Assembly (NCBI GenBank): GCA_964611645.1
Contig: CAZTAO010000034.1
Location: forward strand, 1-52,962
Direction of reading: 5' to 3'
Length of the DNA: 52,962 nt
Origin: CAZTAO01 sp964611645
GTDB taxonomy: Bacteria; Armatimonadota; UBA5829
The notes beneath the pieces are model-generated. The model ran no database searches. It was not told the origin of the DNA and saw only the letters and a list, made by a program, of their open reading frames with translations. Position numbers and translations under genes: made by a program. Of the stretch, positions 42,875 to 49,978 are shown piece after piece (position 1 is the stretch's first letter; every line of letters starts with the position of its first letter).

Positions 42875-44176
42875 TCACTTGTTCAGCTTCTCCGGGTCAA
42901 CTATTGTCCCCAAGAACAGGATCGCTCCGGTAGGGCCGTCGCAGATGGCGAAGATGAACGGGTGGTCTACGTTCATTACGAAAGGCTGCTTACCCGGTGG
43001 CATTCCCGCCATGCCTGGCGGCATGGGGAGCGCGGTCACCGCTGCAGCCCTGGCTCCTTCTTCATATACCTCGAGCGCGGTCTTGTGGAATACATCTTTG
43101 ATGTGCACTCGTTCCGGAAGATTGGCCTGCGCCTCCTCGGGTACCATGCCCACGAAGTCCGCCTCCTTTCCGCTAAAGGCCTTCCCCATTCCCATCGACT
43201 TCAGGCTCTTCTTGAGCTCCGCCGAGCATTCCACACCGAACCGAGGAAGAGTAATCGACCCCTCGGCTCCTTGGAGACTGCCAATCAGATTGCTCCACCA
43301 CTTCGCCGTGAGCTCTGTTGTCAGGGCCGACAGCTCAACGCCAGGCTTGGGCAGGACAATAATGGAGTAGACGGACTTGTCTCCGTACGGCAGCTTGATA
43401 GCCTGTAGCCGACTGCTCTCGACGTAGGCGTAGTCACCGCCATCGGACATCATTGGCAGTCTCTTCTTTGTGCCATTCATGAGTCTAAAATCCCCATCCC
43501 TCGTATTATACGGGAGGAACGGCACAGTCCATTCACCCTCAAAATAAACCGCATTTGCCAAAACTAGGTATGCGTCTTCGATGTCCTCGTGATTCACAAT
43601 CTCCTTGATCATCCCGCGAGTGTTCTCGTCTGCCCAGCGGTTGATGATAGACTCTGAACCAGGCGCATTGAAGAGTATGTTCTCCACCTTAGCACCATAG
43701 GACTCTGCGCACTCCCGAACAAAATCATCCACAAGCGGCGATCCTTGAAGCAACCATATCGAGTTTGCAATCGACAGATGTACCTTGGAATCAGGATTCT
43801 TGAGAACCTTGACCAAAGACGCATTGCCTATGTTCAACGCCTCCAGACTCATATCGCCAATGCCCATAGCTTTAGCCATCTCTGTCTGTGTGTCTCCGCG
43901 AGCGCCATTGTAGGCCATCGCAAGGGCTAATTCGATGCTCGTGGGGGAGATAAAGACGTTCTTGGAGCCATCTGTCTTAGCGAGTTCACGATAAAGGCTG
44001 AAGCCGAAGTCGTTTGTCGCTGCTACCAGCTTGGGGTCGACCTTGATGCTGAGATCTCGTGGGGCGCTCGTGTCAACTACCGGCGTTGTGACATTCCGGC
44101 TGGTGGCAGAGTTTCTGCCGCAACCAATCACCGTGGCCAATAGCAGCAACAACAGGAACATTCCTACTCGTCTCAT
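42875..44176 (-). CDS. Serpin lipoprotein (protease inhibitor)
   Basis: A 433-residue bacterial serpin with a lipobox ending VIGC (Cys19). Family motifs include NVFISPTSIELALAMAYNGA, LVLANAVYFEGEW and VDHPFIF near the end. The hinge reads EEGARAAAVT, so P15 Gly, P14 Ala and a small-residue run fit an inhibitory serpin. The reactive loop is Met/Pro/Gly-rich (ALPMPPGMAGMPPGKQPF), about one residue shorter than alpha-1-antitrypsin, so P1 cannot be assigned. Its base composition is visibly lower in G+C than the flanking genes. GGAGGTG lies four bases before the ATG. It interrupts a TolC-adaptor-pump operon. Confidence 0.92.
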   Translation of the reverse strand: MRRVGMFLLLLLLATVIGCGRNSATSRNVTTPVVDTSAPRDLSIKVDPKLVAATNDFGFSLYRELAKTDGSKNVFISPTSIELALAMAYNGARGDTQTEMAKAMGIGDMSLEALNIGNASLVKVLKNPDSKVHLSIANSIWLLQGSPLVDDFVRECAESYGAKVENILFNAPGSESIINRWADENTRGMIKEIVNHEDIEDAYLVLANAVYFEGEWTVPFLPYNTRDGDFRLMNGTKKRLPMMSDGGDYAYVESSRLQAIKLPYGDKSVYSIIVLPKPGVELSALTTELTAKWWSNLIGSLQGAEGSITLPRFGVECSAELKKSLKSMGMGKAFSGKEADFVGMVPEEAQANLPERVHIKDVFHKTALEVYEEGARAAAVTALPMPPGMAGMPPGKQPFVMNVDHPFIFAICDGPTGAILFLGTIVDPEKLNK

Positions 44177-44195
44177 GTTTCACCTCCGATATATC

Positions 44196-44207
44196 GCCAA
44201 TGTTGGC
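44196..44207. repeat. Perfect 12-base palindrome before the serpin
   Basis: GCCAATGTTGGC lies 20 bases upstream of the serpin ATG, between it and the TolC stop. Palindromes of this size can be operators or chance; I see no promoter around it. Confidence 0.4.
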
Positions 44208-44243
44208 GTCCAACGGGTTAGAGTCGCCCGCGCTGGGATATCT

Positions 44244-45527
44244 TCACTGTGCAAGAACGTCTGTCAGTCCATACGCCCGAAGCAGGTTCACCTGGGCGAT
44301 CTTTACATCATAGAGCGCCGAGATTCTGGCGGCTCTGGCCGAAGTCAGCGCGGACTCGGCTGAGAGAACGTCCGTAAGGGGGGTTAGCCCCTCTTTATAG
44401 CCAACCTGAAGCGCCCGGAGGCTCTCCTCTGCCGACTGCACCTGGCTCGCGGTTGCCTCTACTCTGGCCTTGGCGGAACCCAGGCTCATCACGGCAGACC
44501 GCTGCTGGAGTTCTACCTGCTGCTTCTCGCTTTCAAGGTCCTGCCTCGCCTGCTCGGAAGCGGCTTTTGCCTGGGCGACGCTAGACCGCGTGAGTCCGCC
44601 GTCGAAGACATTATACTTCACTACTACGCCCACCAGCAGCGTGTTGGACTGTCTTGGGAAACCCGACCCTTCAGGCTCGTTCTGAAAGTCTGCAGAGACG
44701 GCAACCATGGGCTTAGTGTCGGCCCTGGCTGCCTGACCGGCTGCATCGGCTGCTAGTACGGAGGCTGTTCGAGCGTCTATCTCCGGCCTTTGAGAAGGCG
44801 CAGCAGAGTCGGCTGCATCCGGTGAAGAGTCCACTGCGTTGGCAGCCAGATCAACTTCGGCATCCTGCCCAAGCCCGATGGCGGTTTTGAGCGCGGCTAG
44901 GGCCAGACCGTGGTCGTTCTTTGCGGCTATAAGACTAGCCTTGGCTGAAGCCAGAGCTACCTCGGCGCGAAGGACATCAGTTCTGGTCACAAGCCCGGCG
45001 TCGCGCAGCTTGGTGGCTGCATCGTATCCGGCCTGCAAAGACTTCACGCTGTCCTCGGCTACCCCAATTCCCTCACTAGCCTGTCTCGCCCGGAAGTAGG
45101 CCGTCGCAACACCGGCCAGCACCTCCGCCTGTGCTGCTTTTTTCTGGCTGGACGCGGCATCCAGTGCAAATCTGGCACCGCTGACTCCCGCTTGTAGCTT
45201 CCCTCCGGAGAACACGATCTGCTGAACCCCAATGGTATTGATCAGCGTGTTGTGCTTCCAAATTGGAGTTGTGCCGAAGACTGTGTCGTTGCTCAGGTAG
45301 CTGTAGCCGCTTTGCAGGCTCACGGTCGGGCGCAGGGCGCTTTTGGCTTTCCCCACGCCCGCCCGATACACATCAACCGCTGCTTCAGCGCTGCCCAGTT
45401 GAGGGCTGGTCTTGATCGCCAGTTGCGAGGCGGATTTCAAGTCGAGTACCAACGGCTCAGTATTCGCGGCAACTCCGGTTAACCAGAGCGCTCCGGCAAG
45501 CATTGTTGTGATAGCCAATCTGAGCAT
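44244..45527 (-). CDS. TolC-like outer-membrane efflux protein
   Basis: A 427-residue outer-membrane channel. It has signal peptide LAGALWLTGVAANT, two OEP repeats with long helices (residues about 110-220 and 320-420), and a beta-strand front (TVSLQSGYSYLSNDTVFG). The start is ATG at 45527, five bases after the thioredoxin stop; a longer frame overlaps thioredoxin and is a shadow. It would form the outer-membrane exit for the RND pump downstream. Confidence 0.9.
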   Translation of the reverse strand: MLRLAITTMLAGALWLTGVAANTEPLVLDLKSASQLAIKTSPQLGSAEAAVDVYRAGVGKAKSALRPTVSLQSGYSYLSNDTVFGTTPIWKHNTLINTIGVQQIVFSGGKLQAGVSGARFALDAASSQKKAAQAEVLAGVATAYFRARQASEGIGVAEDSVKSLQAGYDAATKLRDAGLVTRTDVLRAEVALASAKASLIAAKNDHGLALAALKTAIGLGQDAEVDLAANAVDSSPDAADSAAPSQRPEIDARTASVLAADAAGQAARADTKPMVAVSADFQNEPEGSGFPRQSNTLLVGVVVKYNVFDGGLTRSSVAQAKAASEQARQDLESEKQQVELQQRSAVMSLGSAKARVEATASQVQSAEESLRALQVGYKEGLTPLTDVLSAESALTSARAARISALYDVKIAQVNLLRAYGLTDVLAQ

Positions 45528-45532
45528 TTCGC

Positions 45533-45862
45533 CTACGCTCCAAGCACGCTGTTGAGCTTCGCCGCAATTGCAGTCTTGGGCTGCGCTCCGACCATCTTGT
45601 CCACAACCTGCCCGTCCTTTACTATCATCAGGGTCGGAATGCTGCGAATCTGATGCTTCCCCGCCAGGCCCTGGTTGCCGTCTATATCTACTTTCACAAC
45701 CTTGACCTTGCCCTCGAAGTCCTTGGCTATCTCGTCCACGGTTGGAGCCAGCATCCTGCAAGGCCCGCACCAAGCTGCCCAAAAATCTACCAGCACCGGT
45801 ATCTGCGAACTCATTACCTCATTCTCGAAACTACTCTCGTTGACATCCAAAGCGTTACTCAT
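45533..45862 (-). CDS. Thioredoxin
   Basis: A 109-residue thioredoxin with WCGPC active site (DFWAAWCGPCRMLAPT) and cis-Pro in SIPTLMIVKDGQ. It is cytosolic with no signal peptide. AAAGGA lies nine bases before the ATG. It is second in the CsoR-led operon, so it may reduce persulfide or disulfide forms of the regulator or its ligands; this is inference. Confidence 0.95.
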   Translation of the reverse strand: MSNALDVNESSFENEVMSSQIPVLVDFWAAWCGPCRMLAPTVDEIAKDFEGKVKVVKVDIDGNQGLAGKHQIRSIPTLMIVKDGQVVDKMVGAQPKTAIAAKLNSVLGA

Positions 45863-45898
45863 CGTCGTGTGTCCTTTCGCGTTCTCTTTGTATTGGCG

Positions 45899-46162
45899 TT
45901 ACGCCAGTTCCAGAAACAAATCCAGAGCTTCCTTCATTGCTGCTTCCGAGTCAGCCGACTTGCCTTTGCGCTTCGCGCACTCCTGCATCTTCTGGGTCAG
46001 TACAAGGAACCCGACCTTGTCGAGAGCCCGCCGCGCCGCAGTCACCTGGTGGATCACGTCAGCGCAATCCTTTTGCTCTTCGATCATCCTCTGAAGGCCT
46101 CTCATCTGGCCCTCTATGCGCTTGAGCCTCTGGATCAAGTCACTCGCGGTATCAGCAGCCAT
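45899..46162 (-). CDS. CsoR/FrmR-family repressor lacking the His ligand
   Basis: An 87-residue all-helical repressor (IQRLKRIEGQMRGLQRMIEE is the family N-terminal helix). Cys33 and Cys62 are at the CsoR Cys positions (29 apart), but the residue four before Cys62 is Lys58, where copper-sensing CsoR has His. CstR persulfide sensors also keep the two cysteines and lose the His. The ligand is therefore open: persulfide, another thiol stress or a metal. GGAG lies five bases before the ATG. The operator at 46186-46201 lies directly upstream, so it is autoregulated with the rest of the operon. Confidence 0.88.
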   Translation of the reverse strand: MAADTASDLIQRLKRIEGQMRGLQRMIEEQKDCADVIHQVTAARRALDKVGFLVLTQKMQECAKRKGKSADSEAAMKEALDLFLELA

Positions 46163-46185
46163 TACTTCTCCTCCTCTGGATGTAG

Positions 46186-46201
46186 GTACCCTACAGGGTA
46201 C
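46186..46201. promoter_or_regulatory. CsoR-family operator palindrome
   Basis: GTACCCT-AC-AGGGTAC is a perfect inverted repeat with a two-base centre. G/C-tract palindromes of the TACCC-GGGTA type are bound by CsoR-family tetramers. It lies just after the predicted transcription start and 23 bases before the repressor ATG. Confidence 0.75.
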
Positions 46202-46212
46202 TGTATGTTTAT

Positions 46213-46241
46213 ACTATATACCATCTCCCAAATGTTTTCAA
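46213..46241 (-). promoter_or_regulatory. Promoter of the CsoR-led efflux operon
   Basis: Minus strand TTGAAA (46241-46236), a 17-base spacer and TATAGT (46218-46213), both five of six to consensus. Transcription would begin near 46206, with the operator covering the first bases. Confidence 0.65.
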
Positions 46242-46410
46242 CCATCATTATTCCCAGTTTCCTGGTTTTCTTCGGAAGAACTGCATGAGCGCGCGCCTTA
46301 TCGGATAGACAACTGCCTGACCGAGTCATTCCAGCAGGAAATCGCACAGAACCTGAGTAAGTCATGAGGTAGAGTCATGCGCGCCGTGCGGGCATACTGG
46401 TGGATGAGCT

Positions 46411-48183
46411 ATGCGCAGAAAACCCTTGTTCTGGAGAATCTTCCCTATCTACTTCCTGATAACGGCGGCATCGGTGCTGGTGGTATCGTGGTATGCGCTC
46501 AACTCGCTCAAGGAGTTCTACTACTCCGAGGTGGAATCCGACCTGGTAGTTCGAGCGAATATGGTGAAGCGGTGGATCGATCACGACAAGCTCCTGTCCG
46601 CAAAAGCCGACGCCCTTCAGAGCGCGGTACGATCACTCGACCAATCCTCGGAAACCCGGATCACAGTCATCGCGCCGGATGGCAGGGTATTGGCCGACTC
46701 GGAACAGGACCCCGCGACCATGGAAGACCACTCAGACCGGCCGGAGTTCCAGCAGGCGATGGCCGGGCCGGTCGGCAAGTCGAGAAGGGCCAGCCCGACC
46801 CTGGGAATCGCCATGGTCTATGTCGCGATTCCTATTGTGCAAGGGAACAAGGTTGTTGGGGTAGTGCGAACCTCCCTGGCTGCCACGGGAATAGACTCCA
46901 GGCCTTCGGCGCTGTATCGACACGTGCTGCTTCTGGCTTTGCTTATCGCGCTGGTCGCGGGAGCCGTTAGCCTTTTGGTAGCCCGCAAGATCTCAATGCC
47001 CATTTCTGACATTCGCGCTGCCGCTGCCAGGCTGGCTGACGGTGACTTGAGCTCCCGGGTGCGCCCGGCGGATACGGCTGAACTTGCGAGCCTTGCCGAG
47101 ACCCTCAACCGGATGGCGGCGCAGCTAGACAGCCAGGTGCGAAGTATCAGCCGGCAGGCGGCCCAGCAGCAGGCAATCCTCTCAAGCATGGCAGAGGCAG
47201 TGATCGCCATCGGCAACGATGAACGCATCATCATCCTCAACCCGGCTGCCGGGGAGATGCTGGGGGTGGAATCGGAGTCGGTGACCGGCAAGACAATCCA
47301 GGAAGCTATTCGCAACCCGGCCCTGCAAAGGTTCCTGCGTCTGTGCCGGGAGCAGGCGTGCCCGGAACTTGAGGAGATAGCTCTGCACGGGCCTCGCGAG
47401 AGAATGGTCCAGGCCGTGGGCGCTAGCCTGCTGGACTCGGAGAACGCGATCATCGGTGTGCTGGCGGTACTCAATGATGTCACCGAAACCAGACGGCTGG
47501 AGAATATGCGCAAGGAATTTGTGGCGAATGTGTCTCACGAGCTCAAGACCCCGATCACAGCGATCCGGGGTTCGGTTGAAACTCTGCGCTCAGGCAGCAT
47601 CGAAGACCCGGCAAAGGCCGAAGCCTTTCTGGATATACTGGACAGGAACGCGCAGAGGCTTGGGTCCATCATAGACGACCTGCTGGCGCTGTCATCGCTG
47701 GAGCAGCAGGCGGAGACATCCCAGTTGGAGGTTGAGGACATCGCGATTGTCGGTGTGCTCAGGTCAGCCGTGGGCAACTGCTCCATACAGGCTGGGAAGA
47801 ACAACATTGAATTGGCGATTGAGTGCGATGAGTCGCTGCGCGCCATGATCAACCCGGCGTTGGTCGAGCAGGCTGTGATGAACCTGCTGGACAACGCCAT
47901 CAAGTTCACTCCGAGCGGCAAGGTCACTGTGTTCGCAGGGTCTGTGGACGGCGAACTGGTCATCAGGGTCACCGATACAGGCACGGGAATCCCTTCGGAG
48001 CATCTGCCGAGGCTATTCGAGCGGTTCTACCGCGTGGACAAGGCCAGAAGCCGCAAGCAAGGCGGCACAGGGCTGGGCCTGGCAATAGTGAAACACATAG
48101 CCCAAGCTCACGGCGGCCGGGTAGAGGTTCAGAGCGAGGTCGGGAAGGGCAGTGTGTTTAGTATCTATCTGCCGGTGGGGTGA
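46411..48183 (+). CDS. PhoR/WalK-type sensor histidine kinase
   Basis: A 590-residue kinase. It has TM1 (about residues 10-30), a periplasmic sensor domain (about 35-165), TM2 (about 170-190), HAMP (about 190-240), a PAS domain (about 253-365), and HisKA with phosphoacceptor His376 in FVANVSHELKTPITAIRGS. HATPase follows: N-box NLLDNAIKFTPSG, G1 DTGTGIP and G2 GGTGLGLAIVKHI. The sensor/PAS order is that of PhoR. It is convergent with the pst-phoU genes, which supports phosphate control, but no response-regulator gene is adjacent. I therefore leave the symbol empty. Confidence 0.88.
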   Translation: MRRKPLFWRIFPIYFLITAASVLVVSWYALNSLKEFYYSEVESDLVVRANMVKRWIDHDKLLSAKADALQSAVRSLDQSSETRITVIAPDGRVLADSEQDPATMEDHSDRPEFQQAMAGPVGKSRRASPTLGIAMVYVAIPIVQGNKVVGVVRTSLAATGIDSRPSALYRHVLLLALLIALVAGAVSLLVARKISMPISDIRAAAARLADGDLSSRVRPADTAELASLAETLNRMAAQLDSQVRSISRQAAQQQAILSSMAEAVIAIGNDERIIILNPAAGEMLGVESESVTGKTIQEAIRNPALQRFLRLCREQACPELEEIALHGPRERMVQAVGASLLDSENAIIGVLAVLNDVTETRRLENMRKEFVANVSHELKTPITAIRGSVETLRSGSIEDPAKAEAFLDILDRNAQRLGSIIDDLLALSSLEQQAETSQLEVEDIAIVGVLRSAVGNCSIQAGKNNIELAIECDESLRAMINPALVEQAVMNLLDNAIKFTPSGKVTVFAGSVDGELVIRVTDTGTGIPSEHLPRLFERFYRVDKARSRKQGGTGLGLAIVKHIAQAHGGRVEVQSEVGKGSVFSIYLPVG

Positions 48184-48216
48184 GGCGGTTTGATCGATTG
48201 ATCGCGCGGGCGAACC

Positions 48217-48243
48217 CGTAGGGGCAGGTCTCCGTGCCTGCCC
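48217..48243 (+). repeat. Hairpin repeat with conserved loop, copy 1
   Basis: The stem GGGCAGG/CCTGCCC encloses loop TCTCCGTG. Copy 2 at 48303-48329 keeps the flank CGTAG and the loop but has stem GGGCGAC/GTCGCCC. The three changed stem positions are compensated in both arms. Confidence 0.75.
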
Positions 48244-48263
48244 GTTCCATGTCTGATTGTTGT

Positions 48264-48296
48264 CATCCCTCCAGGTTCGGAGACCCTGGAGGGATG
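48264..48296. repeat. CTCCAGG hairpin, second copy
   Basis: The stem CATCCCTCCAGG/CCTGGAGGGATG (12 pairs) with a 9-base loop. The same arms lie at 42829-42855. It lies between phoR and phoU stops and may act as a weak convergent terminator. Confidence 0.7.
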
Positions 48297-48302
48297 AGAG
48301 AA

Positions 48303-48329
48303 GGGCGACCACGGAGAGTCGCCCCTACG
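48303..48329 (-). repeat. Hairpin repeat with conserved loop, copy 2
   Basis: Inverted copy of 48217-48243, sharing loop TCTCCGTG and CGTAGGGGC but with a covarying stem. Its CGTAG end contains the TAG stop codon of phoU (48325-48327), so the repeat supplies the end of that gene. Confidence 0.75.
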
Positions 48330-48999
48330 TCGCGGGGGGCAGGTCCTCTGGTTTGTGGCGGACTATCTCGCCTTCCACCATGTAGATCACGTCTTCGGCG
48401 ATGTTGGTGGCTCCGTCGGCTATGCGCTCCAGGTGGCGGGACACGCTCAGCAGGTGCAGCATCTCGGAGACTGATTCGGGGTGGGCGCGGATGTATTCCT
48501 CTATCTGGGCGTACATTCGGCGGTTGGCCGAATCTACGTCATCATCAGCAATGCGGATGCGTCGCGCCAGTTGGGTATCGTTGTTGATGAGGGCGTCCAG
48601 ACTTTGGGAGAGCATCGCCTGCGCCAGCTTGGCCATACCCCGGAAGTCCAGCGCCAAATCGTTTGGCTGGAATGCGGCGAGAAACGCGGCCCGCTCGGCG
48701 ATGTTCACCGCCAAATCGCCTATGCGCTCCAGATCGTTGTTTATCTTCAGAACGGCGATAACATACCGAAGATCGATGGCCACCGGCTGATGCAGCGCAA
48801 GGATCTTCAGGCAGTCTTCTTCGATCTCGACCTCCAGTTGGTCGATTACCGGGTCGTGGTCGATGACCGACTGCGCCAGCTTTACGTTTCGATTCTCAAG
48901 CGAATCCATCGCGCGGTGCAGAAGGTCTTCAATCTCCGCGCCCATATAGAGGATCTTCTTTTTTAGGCTCTCGATTTCTCTTTGAAGGTGGGTGTTCAA
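48325..48999 (-). CDS. phoU: Phosphate transport system regulator PhoU
   Basis: A 224-residue all-helical protein of two PhoU domains. It has NTHLQREIESLKKKILYMG at the start, HQPVAIDLRYVIAVLKINND and LERIGDLAVNIAERA in the first domain, and HLERIADGATNIAEDVIYM in the second. It lowers PstSCAB and PhoR activity when phosphate is ample. The start is TTG at 48999 with AAAGGA seven bases upstream; a longer frame to 49050 lacks support. It is 149 bases after pstB, with an inverted repeat between. Confidence 0.95.
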   Translation of the reverse strand: MNTHLQREIESLKKKILYMGAEIEDLLHRAMDSLENRNVKLAQSVIDHDPVIDQLEVEIEEDCLKILALHQPVAIDLRYVIAVLKINNDLERIGDLAVNIAERAAFLAAFQPNDLALDFRGMAKLAQAMLSQSLDALINNDTQLARRIRIADDDVDSANRRMYAQIEEYIRAHPESVSEMLHLLSVSRHLERIADGATNIAEDVIYMVEGEIVRHKPEDLPPAT

Positions 49000-49049
49000 G
49001 TCAGGTTCCTTTCCAATCCCTTGAGCCGGCGAAGCCGGAACCAAGAGCA

Positions 49050-49129
49050 ATCACGAAATCACGAAACAGAGGAAAGCCCGAAAAGGTCCTTTCTGATTTC
49101 GTGTTTTTCCCCTTTCGTGTTTTCGTGAT
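49050..49129. repeat. Long inverted repeat between pstB and phoU
   Basis: Arms 49050-49066 (ATCACGAAATCACGAAA) and 49113-49129 pair at 16 of 17 positions; the inside is A/T-rich. A smaller CCGGC-GAA-GCCGG hairpin lies at 49026-49038. A transcript from the pst promoter would fold here before reaching phoU. Confidence 0.7.
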
Positions 49130-49148
49130 GAGAATGCTCTGTGTTATT

Positions 49149-49973
49149 CTAGCCAAATCGACCCGTCACGTAGTCTTCGGTCCGCTTGTCGCCGGGCTTG
49201 GTGAACATCACCGTCGAGTTGTCGAACTCTATCATTTCCCCCATCAGGAAGAAGCCGGTGAAGTCGGAGACTCTCGCGGCCTGCTGCATGTTGTGGGTGA
49301 CGATGATGATTGTGTAATCGTTCTTCAGCGTCTGCATCAATTCCTCTATGCGAAGGGTGGATATCGGGTCCAGGGCAGAGCAAGGCTCATCCATCAGCAG
49401 AACCTCCGGCTTCACCGCCAGCACCCTGGCGATACAAAGCCGTTGCTGCTGGCCTCCTGAGAGGGACATTGCCGACTTGTGCAGGTCATCTTTCACCTCG
49501 CCCCAAAGCGCGGCGCGGGTCAGGCTTTCTTCCACGATGTCCGCGACTTCCGATCGGCCGCGCACGCCGTGAATCCTTGGCCCATACGCCACGTTCTCGA
49601 ATATCGACTTCGGGAACGGGTTGGGCTGTTGGAAGACCATGCCGACGCGCTTGCGAAGCTGAACCACGTCAATGCTCGAGTCGAGCACATTGACTCCATC
49701 AAGCAGAATGCTGCCACTCACCTTCACCCCGAGAATGAGGTCGTTCATTCGGTTGATGCAGCGGAGAAAAGTCGATTTGCCACATCCGGACGGGCCGATG
49801 AGGGCCGTGATAGAGCACGACTTCACATCCAGGCTGATCTTTTTCAGAGCCTGAAAGGCGCCGTAGTGCAGGTCCAGGTTCGAGACCGATACCAGCCCGC
49901 ACTCGCCGTCGCAGGTGTCACCCGCAGATCCCGTTATCTCATCCACTTGGGAGACTCGCTTGTCCATCTCCAT
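49149..49973 (-). CDS. pstB: Phosphate ABC transporter ATPase PstB
   Basis: A 274-residue ATPase of the high-affinity phosphate importer. It has Walker A GPSGCGKST, Q-loop VGMVFQQPNPFPKSI (typical of PstB), signature MSLSGGQQQRLCIARVL, Walker B LLMDEPCSALDPIST and H-loop THNMQ. The start is ATG at 49973, five bases after the pstA stop. It pairs with pstC-pstA upstream. Confidence 0.96.
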   Translation of the reverse strand: MEMDKRVSQVDEITGSAGDTCDGECGLVSVSNLDLHYGAFQALKKISLDVKSCSITALIGPSGCGKSTFLRCINRMNDLILGVKVSGSILLDGVNVLDSSIDVVQLRKRVGMVFQQPNPFPKSIFENVAYGPRIHGVRGRSEVADIVEESLTRAALWGEVKDDLHKSAMSLSGGQQQRLCIARVLAVKPEVLLMDEPCSALDPISTLRIEELMQTLKNDYTIIIVTHNMQQAARVSDFTGFFLMGEMIEFDNSTVMFTKPGDKRTEDYVTGRFG

Positions 49974-49978
49974 TGTTG

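Noticed and set aside
45528..45782. Longer TolC start in front of MLRLAITT
   Set aside because: The extra residues overlap thioredoxin in another frame and precede a normal signal peptide.
37934..46162. Reading the efflux operon as a copper CusCBA system
   Set aside because: The repressor lacks the His ligand, the pump has a drug-type Asp pair, and no Met-rich metal motif is seen. Copper is not excluded, only unsupported.
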